DNA of 64,000 nt from NCBI RefSeq assembly GCF_032854445.1, contig NC_088296.1, positions 22,683,853 through 22,747,852 on the forward strand. The letters are read 5' to 3'. Both the position numbers and the translations under genes were made by a program. This DNA is from Liolophura sinensis. Taxonomy: Eukaryota; Mollusca; Polyplacophora; Chitonida; Chitonidae. The notes beneath the pieces were generated by a model. It worked only from the letters and a program-made list of their open reading frames with translations, was not told the origin of the DNA and did not search any database. This document shows, piece after piece, positions 12,101-25,094 of the stretch (positions within the stretch are counted from its first letter, which is position 1; every line of letters starts with the position of its first letter).

Positions 12101-13201
12101 AAAGTACATACACTGAATTTGGTGAGATTTCAGTTTGGGAGAAAAAATTTGCATACACGGCATTTTGCATACTCATTTTGGCTGATTTAATGATCGATTG
12201 GTTACGTTTAAGTTTAGCTACTTCAGAATGTTTCACCTGTATGGCTGCAGTCAAGATTATTTTACTCATTCGAAACTTTCTCCATCTTTTACAGATGATA
12301 TCGACCCACAAAAGGAAAACTGCTCTCAGAGTGCGGCATCCCCGCGGCCGCGGGACTACCCGCTCTACCCCTACTGGGCAGAGATACCTGTCAGTCCTGA
12401 ATGCTCGTCAAGGCCTCCCTCAGAGGCTTCACCTAGAAGGCTAAAACGGAAACAAGTGTTTGCAGAAGATACGGAATTCATTACGCCTTACCAGAAGGTG
12501 GAATCTTCAGGAAGTGGTGGTACGGGAGAAAGGCTTCTGGAGATGCTCAATCCTTCAAAACGGGCTTGCTATGGTAGGTCTGGCGCAGATACCTTTGCCT
12601 GTACTTTCTCTGTATGTGTAAGCTGCCAACGTCTATAGTACCTCAATCTCTGGGAAAACAGTTAGGCGATATACTTTAAAGGAGAGTTGATGCGCTATGT
12701 TTATGGTATCCATTTTACTGTTGTGCGAGTACAAGGGCATGAGGTAGGAAAATACATCATTGCTATTCACATAGGTTGACTTTAGTGCGCTGTGCATTGT
12801 TTAAATTGGCTTGTCACTGAAGTATGAAACACCGTCAAAAAATGTCATTGAAATCCATCTGTAAGATACTGTAAGCCTTTTCGATTATTAGAAAACTGCT
12901 CAAAGTGTTGAGGAATCTGGTTATTAAAAACTGTTTTCTTACATTAACAGATTACGGTGACATCGGTCCATCACAATCACGTGACCATCATGTGAACTGC
13001 GCATGCTCAATGATGGAATCTCACTTCCTCCAGATGACGGAGTGTGCGTACAGGAACATCCGGCGGAAGGACTCATCACGTGAGAGTTTTGAGCAGTTCA
13101 ACAGGGAGTTAACTCAAACTAACTCTGTGCTGAAAGAATCGGTGAATATTCTCAGGGCCATTCAACAGATCTGCAGCCACAAGGATCAACGCATGAGATA
13201 A
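9124..13201 (+). CDS. Unrecognised four-exon gene, 469 aa, probably nuclear
   Basis: I read four exons: 9124-9732, 11702-11972, 12295-12573 and 12951-13201 (stop TAA). Every junction is GT-AG and keeps frame: intron 1 is phase 0 (donor gtatgt, acceptor ttttccag), introns 2 and 3 are phase 1 (donors gtgggt and gtaggt, acceptors ttttacag and attaacag), each completing an Asp codon. The spliced CDS is 1410 nt. The start ATG directly follows an acceptor-like cag at 9121-9123, so a 5' UTR exon should lie upstream; a further coding exon cannot be excluded. The product is hydrophilic with no signal peptide or membrane segment. Residues 15-60 look folded (alternating hydrophobics, PLEALPKELLDKL); residues 70-200 are Ser/Thr/Arg-rich and low in order; 341-346 (RRLKRK) resembles a nuclear localisation signal; residues about 425-458 form an amphipathic, coiled-coil-like helix ending in a short Cys/Lys tail. 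I do not recognise the family and assign no function. Nuclear location is inference; the exon structure is well supported. Confidence 0.82.
11435..11507. repeat. Perfect 34-bp inverted repeat, 5-nt loop
   Basis: The left arm 11435-11468 (attttcttttttcatctgtg, tccacgtcattata) and right arm 11474-11507 are exactly complementary around the loop gacca. It lies in intron 1 of the unknown gene. The stem holds a CACGTCAT motif on each arm. Confidence 0.95.
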
Positions 13202-13391
13202 CCGATTGATGACATCATTCTGTTGGAGTAGACATATTAATATTGTCGAAGGTTAAATGCAGAGACGTGTTTTCTTCTTTATCCGAACATAGCCTGTTTT
13301 TTTTCTTTCTTTATTTTGTTTTTTTGCATTTTGACACCCTCAATTTTCAGTATTTTCAACACCGAAAAGTTTTAAAGGCGCGGGCGCCAAA

Positions 13392-13397
13392 AATAAA
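13392..13397 (+). terminator. Candidate polyadenylation signal AATAAA
   Basis: AATAAA lies about 190 nt after the stop codon of the unknown gene, in an A-rich run. A second AATAAA is at 15494-15499, which would give a 3' UTR of about 2.3 kb. Neither can be preferred from sequence alone. Confidence 0.25.
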
Positions 13398-13399
13398 AA

Positions 13400-15590
13400 A
13401 AACTGCTGGACAGTAACAGAAATGTAATGTAATATTTAAATAACTTACATCGTATTTTAAAACTGTCTGTGAGTATATATGTATATGTATGGTCGATTAA
13501 ATGTTTAAAAGTGTGAAAGTAACGAAAAGCGAATAAGAAAATAACGAAACTGTATTTAAGTGTGTAAACCAATGAAAATCTCTGAAAATGTGTAAGTATG
13601 AACATTTCTTAGCATGTGTAAATTAAAGAAAGTGGTAATCCAAAAATTGGTAAGAGTAATTAAAATGCCTGAAAGTGTTACAAGTAATAATGAATGTACG
13701 CGAACATGTTAAGAGTGAAAGAAGTTCAACTAAATTGTCAGCATGAAAGTAAATTGGATGAATGATTTTAGCGGTTGAAAGAAAAGAGTTTTGCTGTGAT
13801 TTAGTGTCATTTTTGTAAATGAATGGGATAATCGTTGCCAGATTTATTCCCTAAGATGCCTTATCAGAAGTCCGTCCAGTTTTTCTGTGGCTCGTACATT
13901 GCCAGAAGTGCTAAAGCCTTTTTTGTATGACCTATTTTGTACGTTAATATACTAGATTAGTTATCATAGATTTAATTATTGTGTGAAGCGCTTTATGAGT
14001 ATATCTCGTCCACGGAAGGTTGCTCTGTTTTATGTTCTGTATGTACACATTGTGTAAATATGAAGTGAAAATGTATTTACACGTAATTGCCGCCCAATAT
14101 CAGAAATCCGTCCATGATTTTTCTAGGGTGTAGTTTTTAAAATTGTAATATATAGGTAGGTTTTGGTATCTTCATTTTTCTTGCCCGTCTTATGCAATGA
14201 ACATTTTAGGTGAAAGTAAACAGTTATTTTTTACAGGTAAACCTTCATGAAAACAATATCAAGATAAACAGTTTGTTTGGATAAATCTAAAAAAAAATTC
14301 ATCACTGTTGGCGAAAAAAATCTACTGCCTACTTTAAGTAGTTCAACTGATATTCACATTTCAGTATCGGCTGTTATCCCCAATGCTCGGCGCCATTCGG
14401 CATTTTCCGTCCACGATTATACACCTTGGCAGCCCTGCATTTCCGTCCAGCACTAAATTATATCTTCGTTTATCTCTCTCTATTCACCAGCTAATTAGCT
14501 TTCACTAAGGTGAACAACAGACGAGCAGATTTATTCATGATTGTGTTTCGGGTTCATGAATATTCATGTATTTACTGTTCTATTTTATTACAGTTTCTGT
14601 TCTTTTTGTAAAATGTAAACCAGTGATTTAGTCCAACATATTAGTCATAAAGAATATGCATTACGCGTTTAACACATGTCATCTTCAGGTAAACAATATA
14701 TATCGTTTTAAATACAATGTAGCATGCGCATTTACAGAATATTTAATAATGTTATGCAGTAAGTCTAATGGCCATTACATGAGTTGCATAATGCTGATCC
14801 CAACTGTGATACAATGCGTGTGGTTTGCGTTTCCTTTTTTTGTAAATAGAAGTATAGTATATATGACGTTGAAGATGTGTGCGTGTAACAAAAATGAATT
14901 GTGTATATACGTGTAACTTGAAAATTGTATGTATGCCTGACATGTAAGTTGTAGATAAGTTTTATTGTACTAAGGTTGGCCTGCGGACAATCTTTATAGC
15001 TGGAGCCAGATCTGAAGAACTTACCTGTATATTACAATGTAAATACAGTATTTATTACTCATGTGTTTTCGGTAATAGATTTTATAACACTTTATTATAT
15101 GACTATTGTTAACATTATTACATGATTATTAACACTATTTATAGCGTTTTAGCAGAGTGTTGTAAATTGTGGTTTGTCATCGGTTTGACATCCAGCGTTG
15201 ACACTGAAACAAATAACCTGTATCCTTGTCAACGCTATAGATCTCCATGATCACGTGACAGACAGACCACGTTTAATGGTGTTATGTGTTTAGCTGTGTG
15301 TGTGGTTTTCCGGGAGAATATCTGTCTCATTTGATCTTTGAAAAGTATTACGTGTTTACAGTTATTTAATAGTTAAATATGTGAGAAGTCTAGAACTTAT
15401 TTCTCAGAAAAGATACCCTAAGCAAACAGGGACTGCTCCTGGTCAATTTACATTCCATTCCATGTATTATCCGTCCATTTGAAAATCTAAGAAAATAAAC
15501 AAAATTTTAATCAAACTTGTGGTTGTATTCTCTTTTAATTTTGTTTTTCATCAACTCTTATTTGTATCAATGCAAAATGTAAAATTGCAG
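13400..15590. other. AT-rich downstream sequence or long 3' UTR
   Basis: No ORF with coding character. Rich in short gtgaaagt/taagtatg-like words. May be 3' UTR if the distal AATAAA at 15494 is used. Confidence 0.4.
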
Positions 15591-15597
15591 TGAGATA

Positions 15598-15750
15598 TAT
15601 TTATTTATTTATTTATTTGATTGTTGTCCAATGGTATGCTCCGGATTTTTCACTGATACAATATGCAGGATGGCAGTCAGTTTTATGGGTGGGGGAAAAC
15701 GCGGCGCCCTGGGTTAAAATGTGACGAACTTTCCCACATATGACGCACAC
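15598..15750 (-). mobile_element. SINE-A relic, decayed
   Basis: Tail ttatttatttatttgatt, then degraded matches to the core (tatgcaggatggcagtcag, gcggcgccctggg, ctttcccacatatg). Confidence 0.55.
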
Positions 15751-16128
15751 CTAAGCGCGCCATATTAGTCGAAGACAAGTGGTCGTCCGTTAAGATGCTA
15801 TCATCAAATGCACAGCTGGCATGCTCATGTAGAGTGATAGTTCCCAGTCTGATTTATTGCCATTAATCTTAGATGCAGTAAATTCTTATAAGGCAATGAC
15901 CAATACCCTATAACTCCAAGATTATAAAACAAATAGCTGACAGCTACATGGATTAACTTCGATTTGGTAACAAAGCTACCAAAAAGCTTGCATGTAGCTG
16001 CCAGCAGCGGAATGTTCCCTTGTGGTGTTGTGCTTGACAGGTGTTCAAAACCTGGGCTCCACACAGGCAGAACGAATAAAGTTACCTTAACATCGATTCC
16101 AATACACAAGGGGTTAAGTGCGGCGTAT

Positions 16129-16186
16129 TGTTTTACGCCGTACTGAAGAATATTTCACTTACACGACAGCGGCCAGCATTATGGTA
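16129..16186 (-). mobile_element. SINE-A 3' fragment
   Basis: ttgttttacgccgtactgaa, tatttcacttacacgac and cggccagcattatggt are clear matches. The tail and head are lost. Confidence 0.6.
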
Positions 16187-16448
16187 CAAAGGGCAAAAGT
16201 GCTGAGGGGTGTAAATTATGGTAATTAATATGGACGTAGTACATTAATGATGGAACACCATGTGCGACATTATGCTTTTCATGCTTGCAAATCTGGATCT
16301 CAGTAAACACACCTATCATTTATACCTTAACAATTTTTCACTACATGTTATTAGATGCCGACGACGACTTGGGGCCCAGGGTATGGTATTAACCACGAAG
16401 ATGCCACCACCTAATACGATTAAAATGGCTTAAAAAACAACAACAACA

Positions 16449-16463
16449 AAACACACACACACA

Positions 16464-16523
<60 letters not shown>
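16449..16523. repeat. (CA)n microsatellite with A-rich flank
   Basis: About 35 CA units with two interruptions, followed by an A-rich tract with scattered C and G to 16608. Confidence 0.95.
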
Positions 16524-16527
<4 letters not shown>

Positions 16528-16659
16528 ACAAAAAAAACAAACAAAAAAAAAACAAAACAAAACACAAACAAACGAAAAAAAAAACAAAAAAAAAAAAACA
16601 AAAAACAATATGGTGAAGATAATATTAAATCTACTACTCCTGCTGGAGCACGCACACGT

Positions 16660-17870
16660 GTACAGTACGCCTACTTCTTGGTGTATCATGTTTGAAATTT
16701 TCGAACCACCTATTACTGGGGTTCGCTACGTTGTAATTGATTCACTGTGTGATACCCAGGGTAAATGTTATACCCAGATACCCAGAGTACACAGCCTTAG
16801 TACACACGTGATGTTTCCTTTATCGCTGACACCCAGACACTTATAATGTATACTTCACGTACACTTCGTGAGGTCATATGCGATGTCTATATATATGCTT
16901 TGGTTTTATCGATCTGCAAAATACTTTTGAAAAATAAAAAGGTTAAATTTGCTCTTGGCCTTTGATGGTTATGGACCGCTTGTTTATAACGCAGGCGTAA
17001 TAACATGCAGAAATGTCGCTTTGGGTGGGTTGTAAAAGCAAGGGTATCAAGTCTCACACCGTATAGGAATTTATCAGTTGAGCTTTGTGTCCGGTACTCA
17101 CGGGAGTTGATAGACGGCAGGTCTCTGGGGTAAGGCTGGACAGACCCACAGTGAGGTCTATGGGCTGATCTATTGACTCTTCACTTAAAACCATCATAAA
17201 CTGTCTGAGATAGAACGCCGATCTTTTCCTGGCTCATAAATCAAAAAAGGGGATTGAAGAATTCCAGGTTAAGTATATATAAACAAGGCGAGCACAGTCT
17301 TTAATATTTTAATAATAATCCAATAAACTAACGCAATATTCGCCCACCGTGTCCGTCAGACATGCGTAGACATGTTGGAATCCAGTTCTCATGAGTATGG
17401 CATATTTATGGCGTTGTATATTAAGTAGTTTGACCTCCCGTGTTTAGAACATAGTCTTAAGGCTTGTTCCCAGGAGGAATAGTATTATTTAGGGCTTAAG
17501 GTGGGTTTGTTTACTGTTCATATCGTTGGAACTGCATGGTAGTGGGGAACACGACATCAATCGACAGCACTCAAACTTTGAAAACGGTTTGTTGAAATAG
17601 TCAAAGAAAGCGCATGGGAAGTTGCCCTACATGTATATCCCTCATCACCACCAGAATACACCAGACCCCAGTTCTCGCATCGGAAATAAAATGACGGCTC
17701 TTATTCACAATACTGTTTCGAGGGCACCAGTATTTGCGTGCATAGATGCGTTTTAAACAATCTGTATAATTTTAACAGTCCTTATTTTATTTCAACAAAT
17801 AAGAACATTTTTTTGCTAATAGAAATAAAATTATCGATGTGCTTGCAGCATTCTCTGACGCTTAAGTATT
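16660..17870. other. No recognisable feature
   Basis: Unique-looking sequence between the CA repeat and the SINE at 17885. Confidence 0.5.
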
Positions 17871-17884
17871 GTAACTTTGTTATA

Positions 17885-18104
17885 TTCATTTATTTATTTG
17901 ATTGGTGATTTACGCCGTACTCAAGAATATTTCACTAATACAACGGCGGCCAGCATTATGATGGGAAGAAACCTGACAGAGCCCAGGGGAAACCCACAAC
18001 CACCCGCAGATTGCTGCAGGACTTTCTCACGTACGGCCGGAAAGGAAGCCAACATGAGCTAGATTTGAACTCACATCGATCGCATTGGTAAGAGGCTTGC
18101 TTGA
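17885..18104 (-). mobile_element. SINE-A copy, nearly full length
   Basis: Tail tttatttatttgattggtg through core and box B (gatttgaactcacatcg) to gcattggtaagaggcttgc. The extreme 5' (box A) end is missing. Confidence 0.75.
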
Positions 18105-18109
18105 CGAAT

Positions 18110-20945
18110 TATACGATTGATGTATAAAAACATTGGAACTCACGCAATCAGTGTGCTTGTGGAAGTTACTAAAATGCTACTCGAAAGGTTAATAGGAAAT
18201 AATATGGTCATTTTTATTTTCTCAAATCTGTGCATCTATTTGAACCATTATATTCACACCAGCAGGCATTGCTTTATATGCATTTGAAATCTATAACGTT
18301 GATAACTTGGGGTATCCATTTGTTCACATAGTATGCTGTGTTTATGTTGTTATAGCCTGTAAAACCATAAAACGCTTTTTCCAAACTCCATAACTACAAA
18401 CGATTACTCAAAAGCATTGAATAATTGAAAGAAATTATTGTTTAATTTACTATTACAAATATCTACTCATGAATACAGACGAAATATATACAACACTAAA
18501 TACGGAGTTTGGATAAGAAATAAGTTTCTGATGTCGGCGACACTAAACCAGAAAGCCTGTCATATATATAGCTCTCATTATTTAGTGCATGGCATTTTAT
18601 TAATCTATAAACTTTAATAGCATAATCAAAAGAGTTTCCGTGAGTTTACTTTATTTTTCGTTTTCTTTCATTTGAAGCTTAATTCAACTTTACTAGCATT
18701 GACACAACGGGCAGTATACCTATTACACTGGTTTAATGGCACCACTTATTAGTCTACGCGGTCAGTTAAAAGGAAAGCTGATCTGATGTCCCTAATGTAT
18801 TGTTCTGGTTATACCAAAGGTAGAGCCTTTAAAGAATTAAAAATGTTAACCAGGTTATATCTTCGGTTTTATAGGGAACCACGTTAAAAATTTGATAACA
18901 AATAAATCACCAACGGATGTTTGTTTTTCTCTAATCACCGAATATTTAAAAGATTATCCTTTCAGTGAATTCCCGTTATGTTAATTGCAGGAACTGAAAT
19001 GTTATTTGAATATACACTAAAAAAATAAATCTGTTAAATTTAACAGAATGTCTGTTATGTGAGTGATGCTAGAATGTATTCTGTTATTGCAATATATTAT
19101 TCTGTTAAAAACAACATAACACACACATTCTATTAATTCGGCATAAGCATACCATCAGACTAACGGGATATTATGTTGAATGTGAAACAGTATTGTGTTA
19201 TAATAACAGAATACATTCTAGCATCGCTCAGACAACAGACTTTCTGGTGAATTTAAAAGATTAATTTTTGAGTGTACAAATATAAGTTCGGGAAATTGGA
19301 CATTGCACACTGATTTTCTGTTCGTTAACGGCTTGTAATATTGACTGTAATGTTGACTCATTTGAATTTGCTTTGCATTTGTCTAGGTTCAAACAATCCT
19401 TTCCATCATAAAGGTCTTTCTGAATAAACAAAAAATGGCATGGCTTATAGGCAATATTTGAGTGCCAAAATCTGACCTATATCATACTGGTTTTCCCAGG
19501 GTGTCCGTATTAATCAGTTTAATTGGTTCGCGATGTTTTGTGTTACATACATTTGGTCACTTTGTTCCGTATACAGCTAGCCTTGAAAGCGACAGACCAC
19601 CCCCACGATTGTAATCTGCAAAAAAACTGACACCATTCTTAAACCTGGTTACCTTGGAAACAAACACAGGCAAACCTTATGTTCGTGGTAGATTCCAAAC
19701 CATTACCCAAACACGTACAATTATATTTCTCCGATTTAACAAAGCTCTCAAACAAACATTTAAGAATAGTATTTACATAAAAAGCTCTGTATACCAACAT
19801 AGTGGCTGCAGTTTAGCTTAGTTCGTTTTAATGTGTATAACAAATTAAGGGTAAATGCAACTGTTTTGTGGCCATGATCTCTTGGTAGGATTTCGAAGAG
19901 GCTTCTTCGTTTTAATCGCTCACAAAAGCTTTGGGCTGTCGCTGCCAAGTTACTTTTCTCCGTTAGCCGCTGTCATTTTATTGAAATCATCCTACCATAA
20001 AATCGAGCTGAAAGCCGAGTAACGGTGTATTTAACCCGTTTAATTGCACGGTTGAGGAGACAGGGCGTAGCAGCCATCGGTTGGCACCGCCATCGCTATA
20101 CACCACAGCTCTGGCTAACATCTTGAAAACGTCAGTGCCAGTATGGCTAGGACAATGACGTGCCAAGTCACTGTTCAGTCTTCACAAAGCCTTGTTGCCA
20201 TAAAGGCAGAGTCTGTTTGCTCGTCCCTTCACGCCCTCATCCGTCACTCCAGAGGCTTGTTAGACATAATAGTGTTGACAGATTAAAGACTGGTGAGATT
20301 TGATCAAGTACTACAGTGACGTTTGGGGATGTACGACAAGGTGTCAGCGGTGGACTGGCATCGGAATGTCTTAAATACCATCATGATGTTCTTCTAGAGT
20401 ATCCCTAGCATAAAATAACCAAACTGCAGGAAATTAAGTCTTAAATAAAAACAAAATAATATCTGTTGATTTACATATACATTTCCATTTACACCTAGCT
20501 GCTCCCGGTTTTTTACCATAAAATTGAAATATTACATACAGCTTTCATAATGCTAAATCCAACATTTTATCAATGGTGGGGGAGAGAAAGCAAGATAATG
20601 TTTACCTTGTTTGGTAAACACTGTTTTAATTTTAGAAGTTAGCCCCAAGCCTTACAAAATGTTGTAATTTAACACAACTGACAACTAACACTTCTGTATA
20701 ATATGTTCTGCATTAAATTGTTTACAAGCTTGGGCATTACGCGGGGAAATGTTTAAAATAAAACAATTTAAAATGCACTCATGTTTCATTGTTGATACTG
20801 TAACATCTGCATTTTTCAGGCTGCTTTAAAACGTTTAATTAATTCAAAATGGCATTTCAAAGTCTGTCGAGTATATGTCCTATTGTTTTCACGCTATTTT
20901 TATACTTTCTCGTATTTTGTTCTCCAAACTAACGCGCTCTACGTA
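18110..20945. other. AT-rich intergenic, holds only MITE copy 1
   Basis: Apart from 19015-19274 I see no gene or repeat. Confidence 0.5.
19015..19274. mobile_element. MITE copy 1, CACT...AGTG ends, TA duplication
   Basis: TA at 19013-19014 and 19275-19276. Its long imperfect terminal inverted repeats extend about 80 bp: the left tgatgctagaatgtattctg is matched inverted by cagaatacattctagcatcg on the right. 260 bp, no coding capacity. Confidence 0.75.
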
Positions 20946-20951
20946 TTTAGA

Positions 20952-21178
20952 TACTTTATTTATTTGATTGTTATTTACTGCCGTATATTATAATAGTTTA
21001 TTATAATAGTTTATTTAAACAACGACTGTTAAACTAATACACAGAAGAAACTGGAGAGTATTGGGTAAATCACAACCCTTTGCCAGATACTCGAAGAAAC
21101 CGCAGCCAAACCAGAGAGAGCTAGAGTCGAATCGAACCCATCAACGTCACTGACATAACAGTAGCTCACCGACTGATA
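20952..21178 (-). mobile_element. Diverged tRNA-SINE sharing the SINE-A tail
   Basis: On the - strand the order is a box-A-like tcagtcggtgagctac, box B gggttcgattcgactc, a diverged body with ggtttcttcgagtat, and a tacggcagtaaataacaatc + aaataaataaa tail. The head differs from SINE-A, so this may be a sister subfamily using the same LINE tail. A local 17-bp duplication (ttataatagttt) breaks the body. Confidence 0.45.
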
Positions 21179-21184
21179 TCGTGT

Positions 21185-22379
21185 TAAAATGGAAAGAGAC
21201 GCATGCGGTATGGATGTATGGAATAAAACTTACAAGTTGCTATATGTACGACTGTATATATTCTTGACATTCCATCACTGTTGTAAAAGGAAACGGTGTA
21301 AGCGAAATCATTAGGCCTAATATCTTCTTTACAAGCTGGTAATTTACCTATCAACTCACCAAAGAAGAAGAAACATTATGTGAACATGCACATATGTTAG
21401 TGGTGTTTGTAGGTTAGCCACACTTCGTTGCCAATAAAGCGCTATACCGGAGAATTTTTGGCCAAAAATCCATTTCACCAATCAAATGAAACATTCTTTA
21501 ACTAACCAGATGAGGTCAAAATATTGCCTTCCGTAAATATCACACTTTTACCTGTATATATTTGTAAAATAAAAAAGTTTTAAAATGAATAGTAATGAAT
21601 GTAAATGTGATTGCTCGGACTGTTGTATAATAGTATTAAAAAAGTAAGGTTGGTTTCATTAAAATCTCTGATAGGGCCTCTTTAATTACATCTCATAGTA
21701 GAAGAAAAAATATTGCTTTCTATATGAAAAGCACACATAATCAAGAAAATGGTATATATACTGGTCATAACGTCAACCGTCGCAGAGAAACGTGAGAAAG
21801 AGGGATATGCTCATTGGATTTTCGAAGACGTGACAGTGCATGTGGAAAACATGCCAACAAAAACATGCTTTGACGTGTTAAACAAAACGCCCTTAGCTGC
21901 CAAACGGTTTTGATGAACACTTATCTAGCACACTAAGCGAAGAAAACATTCTAGTGTTCACTCAAAACTTGTTCATTCAACGCAGGCATGCTGTTGGACA
22001 ATCTAATAGCGATCATAGAAAAACCAGCCAGGGGTCAAAGAGTATCCGTAACAAATACGACCTAAACTACCGTTAAGTAAAGCTCTCTTTAAGTGGCCTT
22101 TAACTCGGTATAAACAAACCGCTGCGTTAGTGCTGACCGTAAGCGCATTAGTTAGATACACAGGGCAGAAAACTAATGGCACATGGTGGCGGTGACCTGC
22201 TGGAAAAGTGTATACAGTTGAACCTAATGTCTTGGTCAATATTAGATATGTAATTAATACAAACCTGTATGTGGTTCCTAACTGATAGGTTCTTGCTCTT
22301 CGTGTGACACTTGGAGAGTTCGTGTCCCATTTAAGTAGACTTTAAGCCTTGCATGTACAGCGCGTCTGACGCTTACAGC
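21185..22379. other. No recognisable feature up to the gap
   Basis: Open frames here are short and without splice-consistent coding character. Confidence 0.5.
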
Positions 22380-22579
22380 NNNNNNNNNNNNNNNNNNNNN
22401 NNNNNNNNNNNNNNNNNNNNNNNNNNNNNNNNNNNNNNNNNNNNNNNNNNNNNNNNNNNNNNNNNNNNNNNNNNNNNNNNNNNNNNNNNNNNNNNNNNNN
22501 NNNNNNNNNNNNNNNNNNNNNNNNNNNNNNNNNNNNNNNNNNNNNNNNNNNNNNNNNNNNNNNNNNNNNNNNNNNNNNN
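22380..22579. other. Assembly gap, 200 N
   Basis: Exactly 200 N, which is likely a fixed-size placeholder. One side is a tandem satellite, so the true missing length is unknown. Confidence 0.95.
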
Positions 22580-22584
22580 AGAAC

Positions 22585-22985
22585 ATTTTCAATATTCGAA
22601 TCACGTTGTAAATCACACAAAATATACTTGAGATACTTCTAACGGCTGAGTTTGTAAACCATACCAGTGTTTGAGATAACGCATTGCTAAAAAAACAAAC
22701 ATAAAAAAACCCCCAAAACAAACAAAAGACAATATTTGATAGAACTTATCATCTTGTAAACCACACTATAATTTTTGAGATAACTTATCACGTTGTAAAC
22801 CACACTACGATATTTGAAATAACGCATCACGTTGTAAACAACACTACGATATTTGAGATAACGCATCGCGTTGTAAACCACACTACAATATTTGAGATAA
22901 CGCATCATGCTGTAAACAACACTACGATATTCAAAAATACCACATGCCGTAAAAACATAAATACTACAGTATTTGAAATAACGTT
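22585..22985. repeat. 39-bp satellite array beside the gap
   Basis: Units such as acgatatttgagataacgca, tcgcgttgtaaaccacact. There are about five good units from 22730 to 22930 and decayed ones on both sides. The 39-bp length is a multiple of three, so the - strand stays open; that ORF is not a gene. Confidence 0.85.
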
Positions 22986-22989
22986 CCCA

Positions 22990-24865
22990 TGACGCCACAA
23001 AACAACTATTCGTCCATAATAAACCGATTACTTGTCAACAGTAAGCAGACTACGGACAAACACACTCACATCGAGCGGGTCATCACGGTATTGTTGTTAT
23101 TGTAAAACACGTACACCGTAATCCATTGTACGTGTTTCTTTTATCCTATCGTATAGCCTGATTTTATCAAACAGCTTGGATTTATTTTAAGGGTAACCCT
23201 CATCACTGAATTGTCTCCTTTCTCAATTGCTGGGCCATTAATGGGTCTAGTTCCTCATTTGACTTTTGTCGTAACTCCTCCACTATCCCTAATTTATTAC
23301 ACATATGTGTGGGGTGTTTTCGACGACTACATTATACGATGAGCTTTAAGACAGTGTTGACTCGATAGTTGGCACTACTAATTCGCTGCATTTCGGTTTA
23401 TAGCCATCGTACATTTTAACAGAACAATTAATGGTAAATATAATGCCTTTTCAAAACATTGCAAGCAGATATGCCTCGAAATGAAACATTCTCCTTTGAA
23501 CACATTGGTATCAATATTTGTGTTTATTTTTATTACAAAAACTAGCAGTGACTTGGCTGAACATTTGCGGAAGTGACACTAAGCCATACTCATTCACTCG
23601 ATTTCCAGATCCAGTCATCTAATCACGCTGTATACAATACTCACTAAGTGATTCAGGATTTTAGCTCGCTCCCGCGTGAGGAAACTCCAACTATTAGTTG
23701 ATCTGTCATCTAACTTCTCAGCTTGTTACGTGAGCTTCATAAAACCACTTACATATTATTTATTTAACGATAGATTTAGCAATAACATATTTTTTCGTTA
23801 TCGATTGATTGATTGATTGATCGATGTATTTATTTTATGCGATTTGAATTGCGCCATAATTTGGATTGTTTCACGTGTATGATGACATGCCTCCCTATAT
23901 ATAGTAGTCTTTCTAGCATTGTTTGGTGAAAGTGATACCCCTTCAACAAGCGCTCACAACCAACCAATCCCCCCCCCCACACACACACACAACCGCAGTC
24001 CATCCAACATGCCTTTTTTAAGCATGTCCGGGCACGGCATAATCATTACCATCCGGACACTGTCCGTTTTTTTTTTACTTGGTCAGTCATTCTAATTTAT
24101 GCTTTTCACACACAGGTGCCAACAAATTCGGTGTGTGCTCCTGGGGACTTCGGATAGAAACATTTTTGTGTAACAGGGATATAAATGTCATCCGTATAAA
24201 TGCCCCTTTCGTTCTGTTAGTATTTGAATACTTTCTTGAAACACTCTCAGAATCCTAGCAACAGAATGGAAATGTACCCAGCTCTATTTTTCCGACTTGG
24301 AGATGTTACCAAAAATTTCTTGAATCTTGAGTCTGTTTCTTGAGTCCTCAAAAGGTGTCCAAAGGCCTGACAAAGGCATAATAATTGGAATGGACGAGAT
24401 ACGGCCGTTCACGGCAGAGGAAATCTGCCAAACATTACAGTATTTAAAAACTCTAAATCAATGATTCATTGATAACTATCATTTGTTAAACACTCATCTA
24501 AAAATAAATGTTGCCAAGAATATTTAAAACGATTCTTATGTTTTGTGCAGCGATACTGATGCAGTAGTGACTCCACGCTATATCCACACATATACGTGTG
24601 ACCTGTCTTGTTGCTTTTTACCTACATGTAATGTAATAGCCTTTGTAATAAATCCCAAAAGTGTACTTAAAGTGTTTTAACGATATAGACATGGTCTTTT
24701 AGAAAGAGACCTACAATTCACTCCATGCACTTTTTTTTATAATATCATAGTATGTATAAAAAAGAGAATATCTGAATCGGGCGATATTATTTCAACATAA
24801 AAAAAATCAAACTGAGGCTGTTATTTATACATGTATATAGCTTCACCTAAAATTGCGGACCTACA
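22990..24865. other. No gene seen
   Basis: Contains a short (gatt)n run at 23803-23820 and poly-C plus (AC)n at about 23967-23991. Confidence 0.5.
23108..23140. repeat. Short imperfect hairpin
   Basis: aaacacgtac and gtacgtgttt pair as a 10-bp stem with a 13-nt loop. No associated gene seen. Confidence 0.5.
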
Positions 24866-24869
24866 CTGA

Positions 24870-25092
24870 ATCGGGAAGCTCTCACCAATTCGATCGCTGT
24901 GAGTTCCAGTCCAGCTCATTCTGGTCTATTCTTCGATCGCACACAGTAAGGGCTACAAGCAACCTGCATGTGGTCGTGAGTTCCTCAACGACTCTGACCT
25001 GTTTCCTTCCACCAGACTGCTGTTCACTGTCATATAAGAGAAATATTACTGAGTATGGCGCAAAACTATTGACTAAATATATAAATAAATCA
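24870..25092 (+). mobile_element. SINE-A copy, diverged
   Basis: ctctcaccaattcgatcg, gtgagttccagtccagctc, core, then tattactgagtatggcgc and a taaataaat tail. Box A is lost. Confidence 0.65.
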
Positions 25093-25094
25093 GC

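Noticed and set aside
16389-16689. ORFs rich in Val-Cys and Phe
   Set aside because: Translation of the (CA)n microsatellite and A-rich tract.
22278-22721. ORFs spanning the N gap
   Set aside because: The open frame exists only because N codons are read as X.
22687-22998. 103-codon - strand ORF with repeated SVVYNVMRY
   Set aside because: Translation of the 39-bp satellite, whose length is a multiple of three.
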